A stretch of 64,000 nucleotides of DNA from Citrobacter telavivensis (GTDB lineage Bacteria; Pseudomonadota; Gammaproteobacteria; Enterobacterales; Enterobacteriaceae): positions 496,001-560,000 of the forward strand of contig CP045205.1 of assembly GCA_009363175.1 (NCBI GenBank), read 5' to 3'. How positions within the stretch are numbered: position 1 is the stretch's first letter; every line of letters starts with the position of its first letter. The notes under the pieces are model-generated. The model saw only the letters and a list, made by a program, of their open reading frames with translations, did not search any database and was not told where the DNA came from. The position numbers and the translations under genes are program-made. Below, piece by piece: positions 1-13,064 of the stretch.

Positions 1-1208
1 TTTTCCTCGGCCGCGAATTCGTTAACCGCTTCGGCAAAATAGACTGGAAGAAGATGTATGCCGAAGCGGACCTTCTGTTAGCTAAACTCAACCTGCGCTT
101 TAAGAGCGACCGTCTGGTGGGTGAATTGTCGATTGGCGACCAGCAGATGGTCGAAATCGCCAAAGTGCTGAGCTTTGAGTCGAAAGTCATCATTATGGAT
201 GAGCCAACGGATGCGCTCACCGACACCGAAACCGAATCCCTGTTCCGCGTGATCCGCGAACTGAAGTCGCAGGGACGCGGTATTGTCTATATTTCTCACC
301 GAATGAAAGAGATCTTCGAGATTTGCGATGACGTGACCGTTTTCCGGGACGGACAGTTTATTGCCGAACGTGAAGTGGCCTCACTGACCGAAGATTCGCT
401 GATTGAGATGATGGTGGGCCGTAAGCTCGAAGAACAGTATCCGCGCCTGGATAAAGCGCCGGGTGAAGTCCGCCTGAAGGTCGATAACCTGTGCGGACCA
501 GGCGTGAACGATGTCTCTTTTACCCTGCGTAAAGGTGAAATCTTAGGGATTTCGGGCCTGATGGGGGCCGGACGTACCGAACTAATGAAAGTTCTGTATG
601 GTGCACTGCCGCGTACCAGCGGGTATGTCACGCTCGATGGACATGAAGTGGTTGCGCGTTCCCCGCAGGACGGACTGGCAAACGGCATTGTCTATATTTC
701 TGAAGACCGCAAGCGCGACGGTTTAGTGCTCGGCATGTCGGTGAAAGAGAATATGTCGCTGACCGCGCTGCGCTATTTCAGCCGCAGCGGCGGTAGTCTT
801 AAGCATAAAGATGAGCAGCAGGCGGTGAGCGATTTTATTCGCCTGTTCAATGTGAAAACTCCGTCGATGGAACAGGCTATTGGGTTGCTGTCCGGGGGCA
901 ACCAGCAGAAAGTGGCGATTGCCCGTGGCCTGATGACCCGACCGAAGGTGTTGATCCTCGATGAGCCCACCCGCGGTGTGGACGTCGGGGCCAAGAAAGA
1001 AATTTATCAGTTAATTAACCAGTTTAAGGCCGACGGCCTGAGCATCATTCTGGTCTCATCTGAGATGCCAGAAGTATTAGGCATGAGCGATCGCATTATC
1101 GTCATGCATGAAGGGCATCTCGGCGGTGAATTCACTCGCGAGCAGGCCACCCAGGAAGTTCTGATGGCTGCCGCTGTGGGCAAGCTTAATCGCGTGAATC
1201 AGGAGTAA
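1..1208 (+). CDS. rbsA: Ribose ABC transporter ATP-binding protein RbsA (5'-truncated by window edge)
   Basis: This is the ATPase of the RbsABC ribose importer, which acts on the inner face of the cytoplasmic membrane. The reading frame is open from base 3, so an internal ATG at 54 is not the start. About 401 residues are visible against 501 in E. coli, so roughly 100 N-terminal residues, including the first Walker A motif, lie outside. Both ABC halves can be seen. The first has a degenerate signature (LSIGDQQ) and Walker B (IIMDEPT). The second has Walker A (GLMGAGRTE), signature (LSGGNQQKVAIARG) and Walker B (LILDEPTRGVDVG). rbsC follows after 5 bases, so the two are translated from one mRNA. 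The identification is secure from near-identity to RbsA. Confidence 0.97.
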   Translation, partial: FLGREFVNRFGKIDWKKMYAEADLLLAKLNLRFKSDRLVGELSIGDQQMVEIAKVLSFESKVIIMDEPTDALTDTETESLFRVIRELKSQGRGIVYISHRMKEIFEICDDVTVFRDGQFIAEREVASLTEDSLIEMMVGRKLEEQYPRLDKAPGEVRLKVDNLCGPGVNDVSFTLRKGEILGISGLMGAGRTELMKVLYGALPRTSGYVTLDGHEVVARSPQDGLANGIVYISEDRKRDGLVLGMSVKENMSLTALRYFSRSGGSLKHKDEQQAVSDFIRLFNVKTPSMEQAIGLLSGGNQQKVAIARGLMTRPKVLILDEPTRGVDVGAKKEIYQLINQFKADGLSIILVSSEMPEVLGMSDRIIVMHEGHLGGEFTREQATQEVLMAAAVGKLNRVNQE

Positions 1209-1213
1209 AAAAG

Positions 1214-2179
1214 ATGACTACCCAGGCTGTTTCTGGTCGCCGTTATTTCACCAAAGCGTGGTTGATGGAGCAAAAGTCTCTCATCGCCCTGCTGGTGCTG
1301 ATCGCGATTGTCTCGACGTTGAGCCCTAACTTTTTTACCGTCAATAACCTGTTCAACATTCTTCAGCAGACATCCGTGAACGCCATTATGGCGGTGGGGA
1401 TGACGCTGGTTATTCTGACGTCGGGTATCGATCTGTCAGTCGGTTCCCTGCTGGCGCTCACCGGCGCGGTTGCGGCTTCAATTGTAGGGATTGAAGTTAA
1501 CGCGCTGGTGGCCGTTGCAGCAGCCCTGGCATTAGGTGCCGCTGTAGGCGCAGTAACGGGCGTGATTGTGGCGAAAGGCCGTGTGCAGGCGTTTATCGCC
1601 ACGCTGGTCATGATGCTGCTGCTGCGCGGAGTGACGATGGTGTACACCAACGGGAGTCCGGTTAACACGGGCTTTACCGATAACGCCGATCTGTTTGGCT
1701 GGTTCGGCATTGGCCGTCCGCTGGGTGTGCCGACGCCAGTCTGGATCATGGGGATTGTTTTCCTGGCGGCATGGTACATGTTGCACCACACTCGTCTGGG
1801 TCGCTATATCTATGCGCTGGGCGGTAACGAAGCGGCAACGCGTCTGTCCGGTATCAGCGTCAGTAAAATCAAGATTATCGTCTATTCACTGTGTGGGCTG
1901 CTGGCGTCGCTGGCCGGTATCATTGAAGTGGCGCGTCTCTCCTCTGCCCAGCCGACTGCCGGTACAGGCTATGAGCTGGATGCCATCGCGGCCGTTGTGC
2001 TGGGTGGGACCAGTCTGGCGGGCGGCAAAGGACGTATTGTTGGGACCTTGATCGGCGCATTAATTCTGGGTTTCCTCAATAATGGTTTGAATTTGTTAGG
2101 TGTTTCCTCCTATTACCAGATGATCGTCAAAGCGGTGGTGATTTTGCTGGCGGTGCTGGTAGACAACAAAAAGCAGTAA
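1214..2179 (+). CDS. rbsC: Ribose ABC transporter permease RbsC
   Basis: This is the membrane permease of the ribose importer, which forms the translocation path with RbsA and RbsB. It has 321 residues, the E. coli length, and is strongly hydrophobic with about eight to ten membrane segments from residue 22 to the end. The conserved cytoplasmic loop of this permease family that contacts the ATPase is seen near the middle (GGNEAATRLSGI), and GGTSLAGGKG follows near residue 260. The start ATG lies 5 bases after the rbsA stop and is preceded by an AGGAG Shine-Dalgarno sequence that overlaps the rbsA stop. This suggests translational coupling. Confidence 0.97.
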   Translation: MTTQAVSGRRYFTKAWLMEQKSLIALLVLIAIVSTLSPNFFTVNNLFNILQQTSVNAIMAVGMTLVILTSGIDLSVGSLLALTGAVAASIVGIEVNALVAVAAALALGAAVGAVTGVIVAKGRVQAFIATLVMMLLLRGVTMVYTNGSPVNTGFTDNADLFGWFGIGRPLGVPTPVWIMGIVFLAAWYMLHHTRLGRYIYALGGNEAATRLSGISVSKIKIIVYSLCGLLASLAGIIEVARLSSAQPTAGTGYELDAIAAVVLGGTSLAGGKGRIVGTLIGALILGFLNNGLNLLGVSSYYQMIVKAVVILLAVLVDNKKQ

Positions 2180-2203
2180 CAACGACTACAGGACATCTTA
2201 AAT

Positions 2204-3094
2204 ATGAACATGAAAAAACTGGCTACCCTGGTTTCTGCTGTTGCGCTAAGCGCCACCGTGAGCGCGAACGCAATGGCGAAAGATACCATTGCGCTGGTGG
2301 TCTCTACGCTTAACAACCCGTTCTTCGTCTCGCTGAAAGATGGGGCGCAGAAAGAAGCTGATAAACTGGGTTACAACCTGGTGGTACTGGACTCCCAGAA
2401 CAACCCGGCGAAAGAGTTGGCGAACGTTCAGGATTTAACCGTACGTGGTACCAAAATTCTGCTGATCAACCCGACGGATTCCGACGCGGTGGGTAACGCA
2501 GTGAAAATGGCGAACCAGGCCAATATCCCGGTCATCACCCTTGACCGTCAGGCAACCAAAGGCGACGTCGTTAGCCACATCGCGTCTGATAACGTACTGG
2601 GTGGGAAAATCGCCGGTGATTACATCGCCAAAAAAGCGGGTGAAGGTGCGAAAGTTATTGAACTGCAAGGTATTGCCGGGACTTCAGCGGCGCGTGAGCG
2701 TGGTGAAGGTTTCCAGCAGGCCGTTGCGGCACACAAATTTAACGTCCTGGCCAGTCAGCCAGCAGACTTCGACCGTACTAAAGGTCTGAACGTGATGCAG
2801 AACCTGCTGACTGCGCATCCGGACGTGCAGGCTGTCTTTGCACAGAACGATGAAATGGCACTGGGTGCGCTGCGTGCTCTGCAAACCGCAGGTAAATCTG
2901 ATGTGATGGTGGTCGGATTTGACGGTACGCCTGATGGCGAAAAAGCGGTAAATGATGGCAAACTGGCTGCGACTATCGCACAGTTACCGGACCAGATCGG
3001 CGCGAAAGGCGTTGAGACGGCAGATAAGGTACTGAAAGGCGAGAAAGTTCAGGCCAAGTACCCTGTTGACCTGAAGCTGGTCATCAAGCAGTAA
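2204..3094 (+). CDS. rbsB: Periplasmic D-ribose-binding protein RbsB
   Basis: This is the periplasmic receptor that binds ribose and delivers it to RbsAC; in E. coli it is also a ligand for the Trg chemoreceptor. It has 296 residues, as in E. coli. The N-terminus is a classical Sec signal (MNMKK, hydrophobic core, then ANAMA) with predicted cleavage after residue 25. The mature protein shows the type I periplasmic-binding fold, with an early TLNNPFFVSLKDG motif and FAQNDEMALGA near residue 220. It is followed by a 111-base gap to rbsK that carries a strong hairpin. That fits high-level, mRNA-stabilised expression of the binding protein relative to downstream genes. Confidence 0.97.
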   Translation: MNMKKLATLVSAVALSATVSANAMAKDTIALVVSTLNNPFFVSLKDGAQKEADKLGYNLVVLDSQNNPAKELANVQDLTVRGTKILLINPTDSDAVGNAVKMANQANIPVITLDRQATKGDVVSHIASDNVLGGKIAGDYIAKKAGEGAKVIELQGIAGTSAARERGEGFQQAVAAHKFNVLASQPADFDRTKGLNVMQNLLTAHPDVQAVFAQNDEMALGALRALQTAGKSDVMVVGFDGTPDGEKAVNDGKLAATIAQLPDQIGAKGVETADKVLKGEKVQAKYPVDLKLVIKQ

Positions 3095-3160
3095 CTGGCG
3101 ATTCAGGCGACCGCGCGTTGCCTGAGGGACTAAATATAAAGAAAAGAAAGTGTGGCATAC

Positions 3161-3182
3161 GCCACCGGGTAATACCGGTGGC
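3161..3182 (+). other. Intercistronic hairpin between rbsB and rbsK
   Basis: There is an 8-bp perfect inverted repeat (GCCACCGG / CCGGTGGC) around a 6-base loop, with no T-run after it. It is therefore unlikely to be a full terminator. A barrier to 3' exonucleases protecting rbsB mRNA is the likely role, by inference. Confidence 0.6.
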
Positions 3183-3205
3183 GATCTCTGATGGACACCC
3201 CGAAC

Positions 3206-4135
3206 ATGAAAACCGCAGGCAATCTTGTCGTTCTTGGCAGTATTAATGCCGACCATATCCTGAACCTTAAAACATTCCCGACGCCAGGTGAAACCGTCAC
3301 CGGAAACCACTATCAGGTGGCTTTTGGCGGTAAAGGCGCGAATCAGGCGGTGGCTGCGGGTCGCAGTGGGGCGAATATTGCGTTCATTGCCTGCACGGGC
3401 GATGACGATGTTGGACGTAACATCCGCAAACAGCTTATTAGTGACAACATTGATGTCGAACCGGTCAGCGTCATCAGCGGTGATTCCACCGGCGTGGCGC
3501 TGATTTTTGTGAATGGCGACGGTGAAAACGTTATTGGTATCCATGCTGGCGCTAATGCGGCGCTTTCCCCTGCGTTAGTCGAGGTGCAGCGCGAGCGTAT
3601 TGCTCAGGCATCCGCCTTGTTGATGCAACTTGAGTCGCCGATCGAAAGCGTGCTGACGGCCGCGAAAATCGCAAAGCAAAACAACACGATTGTGGCGCTG
3701 AATCCGGCTCCGGCACGTGAGTTATCTGACGAACTGCTGGCGCTGGTGGATATCATCACCCCGAACGAAACTGAAGCGGAAAAGCTGACGGGGATCCGTG
3801 TCGAAAACGATGAAGACGCGGCGAAAGCAGCCCAGGTCCTGCACGAGAAAGGCATTCATACCGTTCTGATTACGTTAGGGAGCCGGGGCGTCTGGGTCAG
3901 TGTGAATGGCGAAGGCCGCCGGGTTCCTGGATTTAAAGTTGACGCTGTCGATACTATCGCTGCGGGCGATACCTTCAACGGCGCGCTGATCACCGCTCTG
4001 CTGGAAGAAAAGCCGCTGTCTGACGCGATTCGCTTTGCCCATGCCGCTGCGGCGATTGCTGTGACCCGTAAAGGCGCGCAGCCTTCCGTGCCGTGGCGTG
4101 ATGAAATTGAGGCGTTTTTAGGTCAGCAGAGGTAA
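3206..4135 (+). CDS. rbsK: Ribokinase RbsK
   Basis: This enzyme phosphorylates cytoplasmic D-ribose at O5 with ATP, giving ribose-5-phosphate for the pentose phosphate pathway. It belongs to the PfkB/ribokinase family. The sugar-binding GGKGANQAVAAGR motif lies near residue 38, and the C-terminal ATP/anion-hole motif DTIAAGDTFNGAL, with the catalytic Asp, near residue 250. The frame opens at 3191, but the ATG at 3206 gives 309 residues as in E. coli and begins in register with its N-terminus. Neither start has a strong Shine-Dalgarno. It lies between rbsB and rbsR in the same transcript. Confidence 0.95.
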   Translation: MKTAGNLVVLGSINADHILNLKTFPTPGETVTGNHYQVAFGGKGANQAVAAGRSGANIAFIACTGDDDVGRNIRKQLISDNIDVEPVSVISGDSTGVALIFVNGDGENVIGIHAGANAALSPALVEVQRERIAQASALLMQLESPIESVLTAAKIAKQNNTIVALNPAPARELSDELLALVDIITPNETEAEKLTGIRVENDEDAAKAAQVLHEKGIHTVLITLGSRGVWVSVNGEGRRVPGFKVDAVDTIAAGDTFNGALITALLEEKPLSDAIRFAHAAAAIAVTRKGAQPSVPWRDEIEAFLGQQR

Positions 4136-4138
4136 CGC

Positions 4139-5137
4139 TTGGCTACCATGAAGGATGTTGCCCGCCTGGCGGGCGTTTCCACCTCGACCGTTTCGCACGT
4201 CATTAATAAGGATCGCTTTGTCAGTGAAGCGATAACTGAAAAAGTTGATGCAGCGATCAAGTCATTAAATTACGCGCCTTCTGCGCTGGCGCGTAGCCTG
4301 AAGCTGAATCAGACGCGTACCATCGGCATGCTGATCACGGCGAGTACCAACCCTTTTTACTCCGAACTGGTGCGTGGCGTTGAGCGCAGTTGTTTTGAGC
4401 GCGGCTATAGCCTGGTGTTATGCAATACCGAAGGCGATGAGCAGCGCATGAACCGTAATCTGGAAACCCTGATGCAAAAGCGGGTGGACGGCTTACTGTT
4501 GCTCTGTACCGAAACACACCAGCCGTCGCGTGAAATCATGCAGCGCTACCCCTCAATCCCTACCGTTATGATGGACTGGTCGCCTTTTGATGGTGAAGGG
4601 GATAGCGATCTTATTCAGGATAACTCGTTACTCGGTGGCGACCTGGCTACGCAGCATCTTATTGATAAAGGCTTTACTCGCATCGCCTGTATTACCGGGC
4701 CGCTTGATAAAACCCCTGCGCGGTTGCGTCTGGAAGGGTATCGCGCTGCGATGAAGCGCGCCGGGCTGGTTATCCCGGACGGTTACGAAATTACCGGTGA
4801 TTTTGAATTTGGCGGTGGGTTTGAGGCCATGCAGAAACTGCTTTCTCATCAACCTCGTCCGCACGCTGTTTTTGCCGGCAACGATGCGATGGCGGTAGGT
4901 GCTTATCAGGCGTTGTATCAGGCCGGATTGCGAATTCCGCAGGATATGGCGGTGATTGGCTACGACGACATAGAACTGGCGCGTTACATGACGCCGCCGC
5001 TTACCACCATTCATCAACCAAAAGATGAACTGGGTGAATTGGCCATCGATGTGCTGATTCATCGTATGGCGCAACCCGCCCTACAACAGCAGCGTCTGCA
5101 ACTTACTCCTGTTCTGATGGCGCGGGGCTCGGTGTAG
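4139..5137 (+). CDS. rbsR: Ribose operon repressor RbsR (TTG start)
   Basis: This is a LacI-family repressor of the rbs operon that is released by ribose. It has 332 residues (E. coli 330). The N-terminal helix-turn-helix reads MATMKDVARLAGVSTSTVSHV, followed by the hinge helix (YAPSALARSLK) and a periplasmic-binding-like effector domain. The start is TTG at 4139, 3 bases after the rbsK stop; an ATG three codons later is the alternative. Its last 35 bases overlap the 3' end of the convergent hsrA gene. Confidence 0.95.
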   Translation: MATMKDVARLAGVSTSTVSHVINKDRFVSEAITEKVDAAIKSLNYAPSALARSLKLNQTRTIGMLITASTNPFYSELVRGVERSCFERGYSLVLCNTEGDEQRMNRNLETLMQKRVDGLLLLCTETHQPSREIMQRYPSIPTVMMDWSPFDGEGDSDLIQDNSLLGGDLATQHLIDKGFTRIACITGPLDKTPARLRLEGYRAAMKRAGLVIPDGYEITGDFEFGGGFEAMQKLLSHQPRPHAVFAGNDAMAVGAYQALYQAGLRIPQDMAVIGYDDIELARYMTPPLTTIHQPKDELGELAIDVLIHRMAQPALQQQRLQLTPVLMARGSV

Positions 5138-6530
5138 GCTTGTGTCGCTCTTTGATCAGGTTGCGACCATCTTTGGCTCTCAGCAACATGAACATCAGGG
5201 CTGACACGACAGTAATCGCGCCCATCGTAATAAAGGTGTAGTGGAACTGTTCGACCGTATTGGTTCCCTCCATCCCTTCATAGATGCGTAGTACCGCTGC
5301 GCTGATCGCCACCCCTAAACTGATGGACAACTGCTGCGTAACAGCCAGTACGCTGTTGCCGCTGCTGGCGTTGTCATCAGTCAGATCGGCCAGCGTAATC
5401 GTGTTCATCGCGGTGAATTGCGTTGACATCGCCATCCCCAGAATGAACAACGGTAGAATTAACAGCCAGACGGGCATGGCGGGGGATTGCAGAGAGAACT
5501 GCGCGATCATTAGCCCAATGAAGACAGTGATGCCCACCAGTGTGGTTCGATAACCCAGACGGCGCAGCACTTGCGTTACCATCGATTTCGCCAGTATTGA
5601 GCCCAGTGCGGTGGGCGCCATCATGCAACCGGCAATCAGCGCCGGGAAGCCAAATCCCACCTGTAACATCAGCGGCATCAGGAACGGCACACATCCCGTC
5701 CCAAGACGGGTAGCAAGGTTGCCGGAAATACCGACAGAGAAGGTGCGGGTCTTAAACAATGACAGCGATATCAGCGGAGTCGGGTGGCGTCGCGCGTGAC
5801 GAACATAAGCCAGCAGTAACAGAATGCTCAACAGGATAATGGTCAGCGCTATCCAGGTGGCGACAATTTTCTCGCCAAACAACTCCATCCCGCTGGAAAA
5901 GAGGACCAGGCTCAGACCAAAAAGAAAGAAGCCGGTCATATCAAATTTGCGCCGTGGGGTAGTGAAGTTCGGCATATATTTGCGCGCATACAGAATGCCG
6001 GCGACGCCTATCGGAATATTGATCAGGAAAATCCAGTGCCAGCTGGCCCAGGTAACCAGAACGCCACCCAGTACCGGACCCAGGATGGGGCCGACCAGTC
6101 CAGGCATAGTCACAAAGTTCAGCACCGGCAGCAGTTCGCTGCGCGGGTAAGCTCTTAATAATGCCAGGCGTGCAACCGGCATCATCATTGCGCCACCAAT
6201 CCCCTGAATCACGCGAAAAAGGACCAGCTCCGGTAGCGTACTCGAAAGTGCGCAGGCGAGGGAACCGAGCGTAAACAGGCTGACGGCAACCATGAATACA
6301 CGTCGGGTGCCGAAGCGATCGGCCAGCCATCCACTTACTGGGATCAACATAGCAACCGTCAGGGTGTAACTGATAATCGCAGACTGCATTGCCAGGGGGG
6401 AGCGATTGAGGCTCTGGGCGATAGCGGGTAAAGCGGTATTAAGGATGGTGGCGTCCAGTGCTTGCATGAAGAAGGCCATTGCCGCTATCCACGGCAATCC
6501 AGCCATACTGCGTGCTTTTTTGTTGGTCAT
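5103..6530 (-). CDS. hsrA: MFS transporter HsrA (DHA2/14-TMS drug-efflux type)
   Basis: This is a putative proton-driven exporter of the major facilitator superfamily, DHA2 branch, in the inner membrane. It has 475 residues, as in E. coli HsrA/YieO, with about 14 predicted membrane segments. The loop 2-3 motif reads GWLADRFGTRRVF (motif A), and motif C-like GPILGPVLGGVL follows near residue 155. The frame can open at a TTG two codons earlier, but the ATG at 6530 overlaps the yieP stop as ATGA and is preferred. It is co-transcribed with yieP. Its natural substrate is not certain. Confidence 0.93.
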   Translation of the reverse strand: MTNKKARSMAGLPWIAAMAFFMQALDATILNTALPAIAQSLNRSPLAMQSAIISYTLTVAMLIPVSGWLADRFGTRRVFMVAVSLFTLGSLACALSSTLPELVLFRVIQGIGGAMMMPVARLALLRAYPRSELLPVLNFVTMPGLVGPILGPVLGGVLVTWASWHWIFLINIPIGVAGILYARKYMPNFTTPRRKFDMTGFFLFGLSLVLFSSGMELFGEKIVATWIALTIILLSILLLLAYVRHARRHPTPLISLSLFKTRTFSVGISGNLATRLGTGCVPFLMPLMLQVGFGFPALIAGCMMAPTALGSILAKSMVTQVLRRLGYRTTLVGITVFIGLMIAQFSLQSPAMPVWLLILPLFILGMAMSTQFTAMNTITLADLTDDNASSGNSVLAVTQQLSISLGVAISAAVLRIYEGMEGTNTVEQFHYTFITMGAITVVSALMFMLLRAKDGRNLIKERHKPTPSPAPSEQE

Positions 6531-7246
6531 GCACAATCCTGGTCGTTTTCTGGACGTTCATTCGGGGCTATCAGCAGAGCCTGACAAGCCTTAAACGCAC
6601 CGTCGCCGTCGCTTTGTGCAATGGCGTCGACAATGGCCTGATGCAAATCCAGCTTCACAACGGTGTTATAAGTAATTGAATTAAAGTAGGTGTGGTAGAC
6701 AGAATGAAACAACGAAGCAAAAGAGGTTAAGAACGGGTTCGCGCTCATTTCGTAAATATGCTCATGCCAGGCCATATCCACTTCAATCCAGCGTTCGCGC
6801 TTAAAGTTCTTTTTCAGCGCGACCATCTCTTCCATTAATGTATTCAGATGTGCTTTTTGCTCCGCTGTGCCAATTGTCGCTGCCAGCGAGCACGCCTGAG
6901 GCTCCAGGCTGATACGCATCACCAGAAAGTGTTCGATAACCTGCTGAAAATTTTCTTCGGTCATCCACCAGGTGAGTAATTCCTGATCGAGGAAGTTCCA
7001 GTTTGCCTGTGGCATCACGCGGGTGCCAATACGAGGGCGCGGCAGCACCATCCCTTTGGCAGTTAATGTTTTGACTGCTTCCCGAACGGCGGTCCGGCTT
7101 ACACCAAACTGTTCGCCCAGTTCTATTTCGCCAGGGAGAATAGTGCCAGGGGCATATTCACCTTTGAGGATCTGCTGCGCGAGCTTCTCAGCCAGAACAT
7201 AGGAAAGGTTTTTTTGTGCAGCCAGCTGCTGTGCGCTTAAAGACAT
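6527..7246 (-). CDS. yieP: GntR/FadR-family regulator YieP
   Basis: This transcriptional regulator has an N-terminal winged helix (YAPGTILPGEIELGEQFGVSRTAVREAVKTL, residues 32-62) and a C-terminal all-helical FCD ligand domain with metal-ligand-type histidines (MAWHEHIYEM and others). It has 239 residues. The E. coli protein is about 230, so the C-terminal tail (PNERPENDQDCA) is slightly longer. The ATG is preceded by AAGGA. It overlaps hsrA by 4 bases, so it probably controls its own operon. The ligand is unknown. Confidence 0.92.
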   Translation of the reverse strand: MSLSAQQLAAQKNLSYVLAEKLAQQILKGEYAPGTILPGEIELGEQFGVSRTAVREAVKTLTAKGMVLPRPRIGTRVMPQANWNFLDQELLTWWMTEENFQQVIEHFLVMRISLEPQACSLAATIGTAEQKAHLNTLMEEMVALKKNFKRERWIEVDMAWHEHIYEMSANPFLTSFASLFHSVYHTYFNSITYNTVVKLDLHQAIVDAIAQSDGDGAFKACQALLIAPNERPENDQDCA

Positions 7247-7376
7247 TACGCTTTGTCCTTTATCTTTTTCTTACTCATTAGTATGCCACCAGGAAGTGTG
7301 ATTGCGGTTGCAAAAACAGCAAAACGCTTATTTTATGGCATGTTAATACCCGTTTTGGATAAATATTACGCACTCG

Positions 7377-7398
7377 GAAAATTATTTTAAATTTCCCC
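7377..7398 (+). promoter_or_regulatory. UP element of rrn P1
   Basis: This A/T-rich block (GAAAATTATTTTAAATTTCC) lies immediately upstream of the P1 -35 box and matches the E. coli rrn P1 UP element that binds the RNA polymerase alpha C-terminal domain. The ~130 bases before it, back to yieP, are A/T-rich and are where Fis sites are expected, though I cannot assign individual sites. Confidence 0.8.
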
Positions 7399-7426
7399 TT
7401 GTCAGCCTGAAATAACTCCCTATAAT
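7399..7426 (+). promoter_or_regulatory. rRNA operon promoter P1
   Basis: The -35 box TTGTCA (7399-7404) and -10 box TATAAT (7421-7426) are separated by the 16-bp spacer typical of rrn P1. A GC-rich discriminator (GCGCCTCCACTG) follows, the hallmark of growth-rate and ppGpp/DksA control. Confidence 0.92.
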
Positions 7427-7517
7427 GCGCCTCCACTGACACGGAACAACGGCACGCAAGCCGCCGGGTCAGCGGGGTTCAGAGATGAACGCCCACAGAG
7501 AAAAGCGAAATAAATGC

Positions 7518-7545
7518 TTGACTCTGAAGCGGGAAAGCGTATTAT
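7518..7545 (+). promoter_or_regulatory. rRNA operon promoter P2
   Basis: The -35 box TTGACT (7518-7523), a 16-bp spacer and the -10 box TATTAT (7540-7545) lie about 120 bp downstream of P1, as in E. coli rrn operons. Confidence 0.88.
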
Positions 7546-7557
7546 GCACACCCCGCG

Positions 7558-7596
7558 CCGCTGAGAAAAAAGCGAAGCGGCACTGCTCTTTAACAA
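7558..7596 (+). promoter_or_regulatory. rrn leader boxB hairpin and boxA antitermination site
   Basis: A GCCGCT/AGCGGC hairpin (7558-7581, boxB-like) is followed by boxA TGCTCTTTAACAA (7584-7596). boxA recruits the NusB/S10 antitermination complex to the rRNA transcript. A second boxA-like TGCTCTTTA lies at 9506, ahead of the 23S gene. Confidence 0.85.
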
Positions 7597-7728
7597 TTTA
7601 TCAGACAATCTGTGTGGGCACTCAAAGTGACATGGATTCTTAATGTCTTCGGACAATAAATGAATACCAAGTCTCAAAGAGTGAACACGTAATTCATTAC
7701 GAAGTTTAATTCTACGAGCATCAAACTT

Positions 7729-9270
<1,542 letters not shown>

Positions 9271-9357
9271 CCTTAAAGAACCTGCCTTTGTAGTGCTCAC
9301 ACAGATTGTCTGATGAAAAGTGAATAGCAAGACGGCTACGAAGTCGTGACACATCGT

Positions 9358-9432
9358 GTCCCCTTCGTCTAGCGGTTAGGACTCCGCCCTTTCACGGCGG
9401 CAACAGGGGTTCGAATCCCCTAGGGGACGCCA
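9358..9432 (+). tRNA. gltU: tRNA-Glu (UUC)
   Basis: This spacer tRNA lies between 16S and 23S. The anticodon TTC sits in loop CTTTCAC on a CCGCC/GGCGG stem, and CCA is encoded. It is 75 bases, one shorter than E. coli tRNA-Glu, because the D-loop reads AGCGGTTAGG in place of AGAGGCCCAGG. The D-stem pairs that act as GluRS identity elements (U11-A24, U13-G22) are retained. Confidence 0.97.
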
Positions 9433-9623
9433 CTTGCTGGCTGTGAGTGAAAGGCACAACCAATCAGTATCTCAAAACTGACTTCAGAGTCATGTTTGAG
9501 ATATTTGCTCTTTAAAAATCTGGATCAAGCTGAAAATTGAAACGACACACAGTCAATGTGTGTTCGAGTCTCTCAAATTTTCGCAACGCTGACGGTGTTT
9601 TACGAAACATCTTCGGGTTGTGA

Positions 9624-12529
<2,906 letters not shown>

Positions 12530-12627
12530 ACAACGCCGAAGCTGTTTTGGCGGATTTGAGAGAATTTTCAGTTCAGCTTGATAACAGATTATGTCACTTC
12601 GAGGAAACGGGGTGATAAAACAGAATT

Positions 12628-12747
12628 TGCCTGGCGGCTGTAGCGCGGTGGTCCCACCTGACCCCATGCCGAACTCAGAAGTGAAACGCCGTAGCGCCGA
12701 TGGTAGTGTGGGGTCTCCCCATGTGAGAGTAGGGAACTGCCAGGCAT
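12628..12747 (+). rRNA. rrfC: 5S ribosomal RNA
   Basis: This is a 120-base gene from TGCCTGGCGG to CTGCCAGGCAT whose ends pair to form helix I. It differs from E. coli 5S at only a few positions. Confidence 0.97.
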
Positions 12748-12799
12748 CAAATTAAGCAGTAAACTGGTGTAAAAATCAGTGGTTGTAGAAAAATTCGGT

Positions 12800-12876
12800 G
12801 GAGCGGTAGTTCAGTTGGTTAGAATACCTGCCTGTCACGCAGGGGGTCGCGGGTTCGAGTCCCGTCCGTTCCGCCA
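12800..12876 (+). tRNA. aspT: tRNA-Asp (GUC)
   Basis: This is a 77-base tRNA with anticodon GTC in loop CTGTCAC and encoded CCA. It is distal in the rRNA operon, as in E. coli rrnC. Confidence 0.97.
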
Positions 12877-12884
12877 CCCTAATT

Positions 12885-12960
12885 AGGGGCGTAGTTCAAT
12901 TGGTAGAGCACCGGTCTCCAAAACCGGGTGTTGGGAGTTCGAGTCTCTCCGCCCCTGCCA
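12885..12960 (+). tRNA. trpT: tRNA-Trp (CCA)
   Basis: This is a 76-base tRNA with anticodon CCA in loop CTCCAAA and encoded 3' CCA. It follows tRNA-Asp by 8 bases and is the last gene of the rRNA operon. Confidence 0.97.
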
Positions 12961-12966
12961 GAAAAT

Positions 12967-12996
12967 AATCCTTAGCATTTGCTAAGGATTTTTTTT
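12967..12996 (+). terminator. Rho-independent terminator of the rRNA operon
   Basis: An 11-bp stem (AATCCTTAGCA / TGCTAAGGATT) with a TT loop is followed directly by a run of T. Confidence 0.92.
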
Positions 12997-13064
12997 ATCT
13001 ATAGAACGCCTCTCCAGATACCGATCTCTTCCTTTAATGGCATCCTTGCCAACGTCATTTACAC

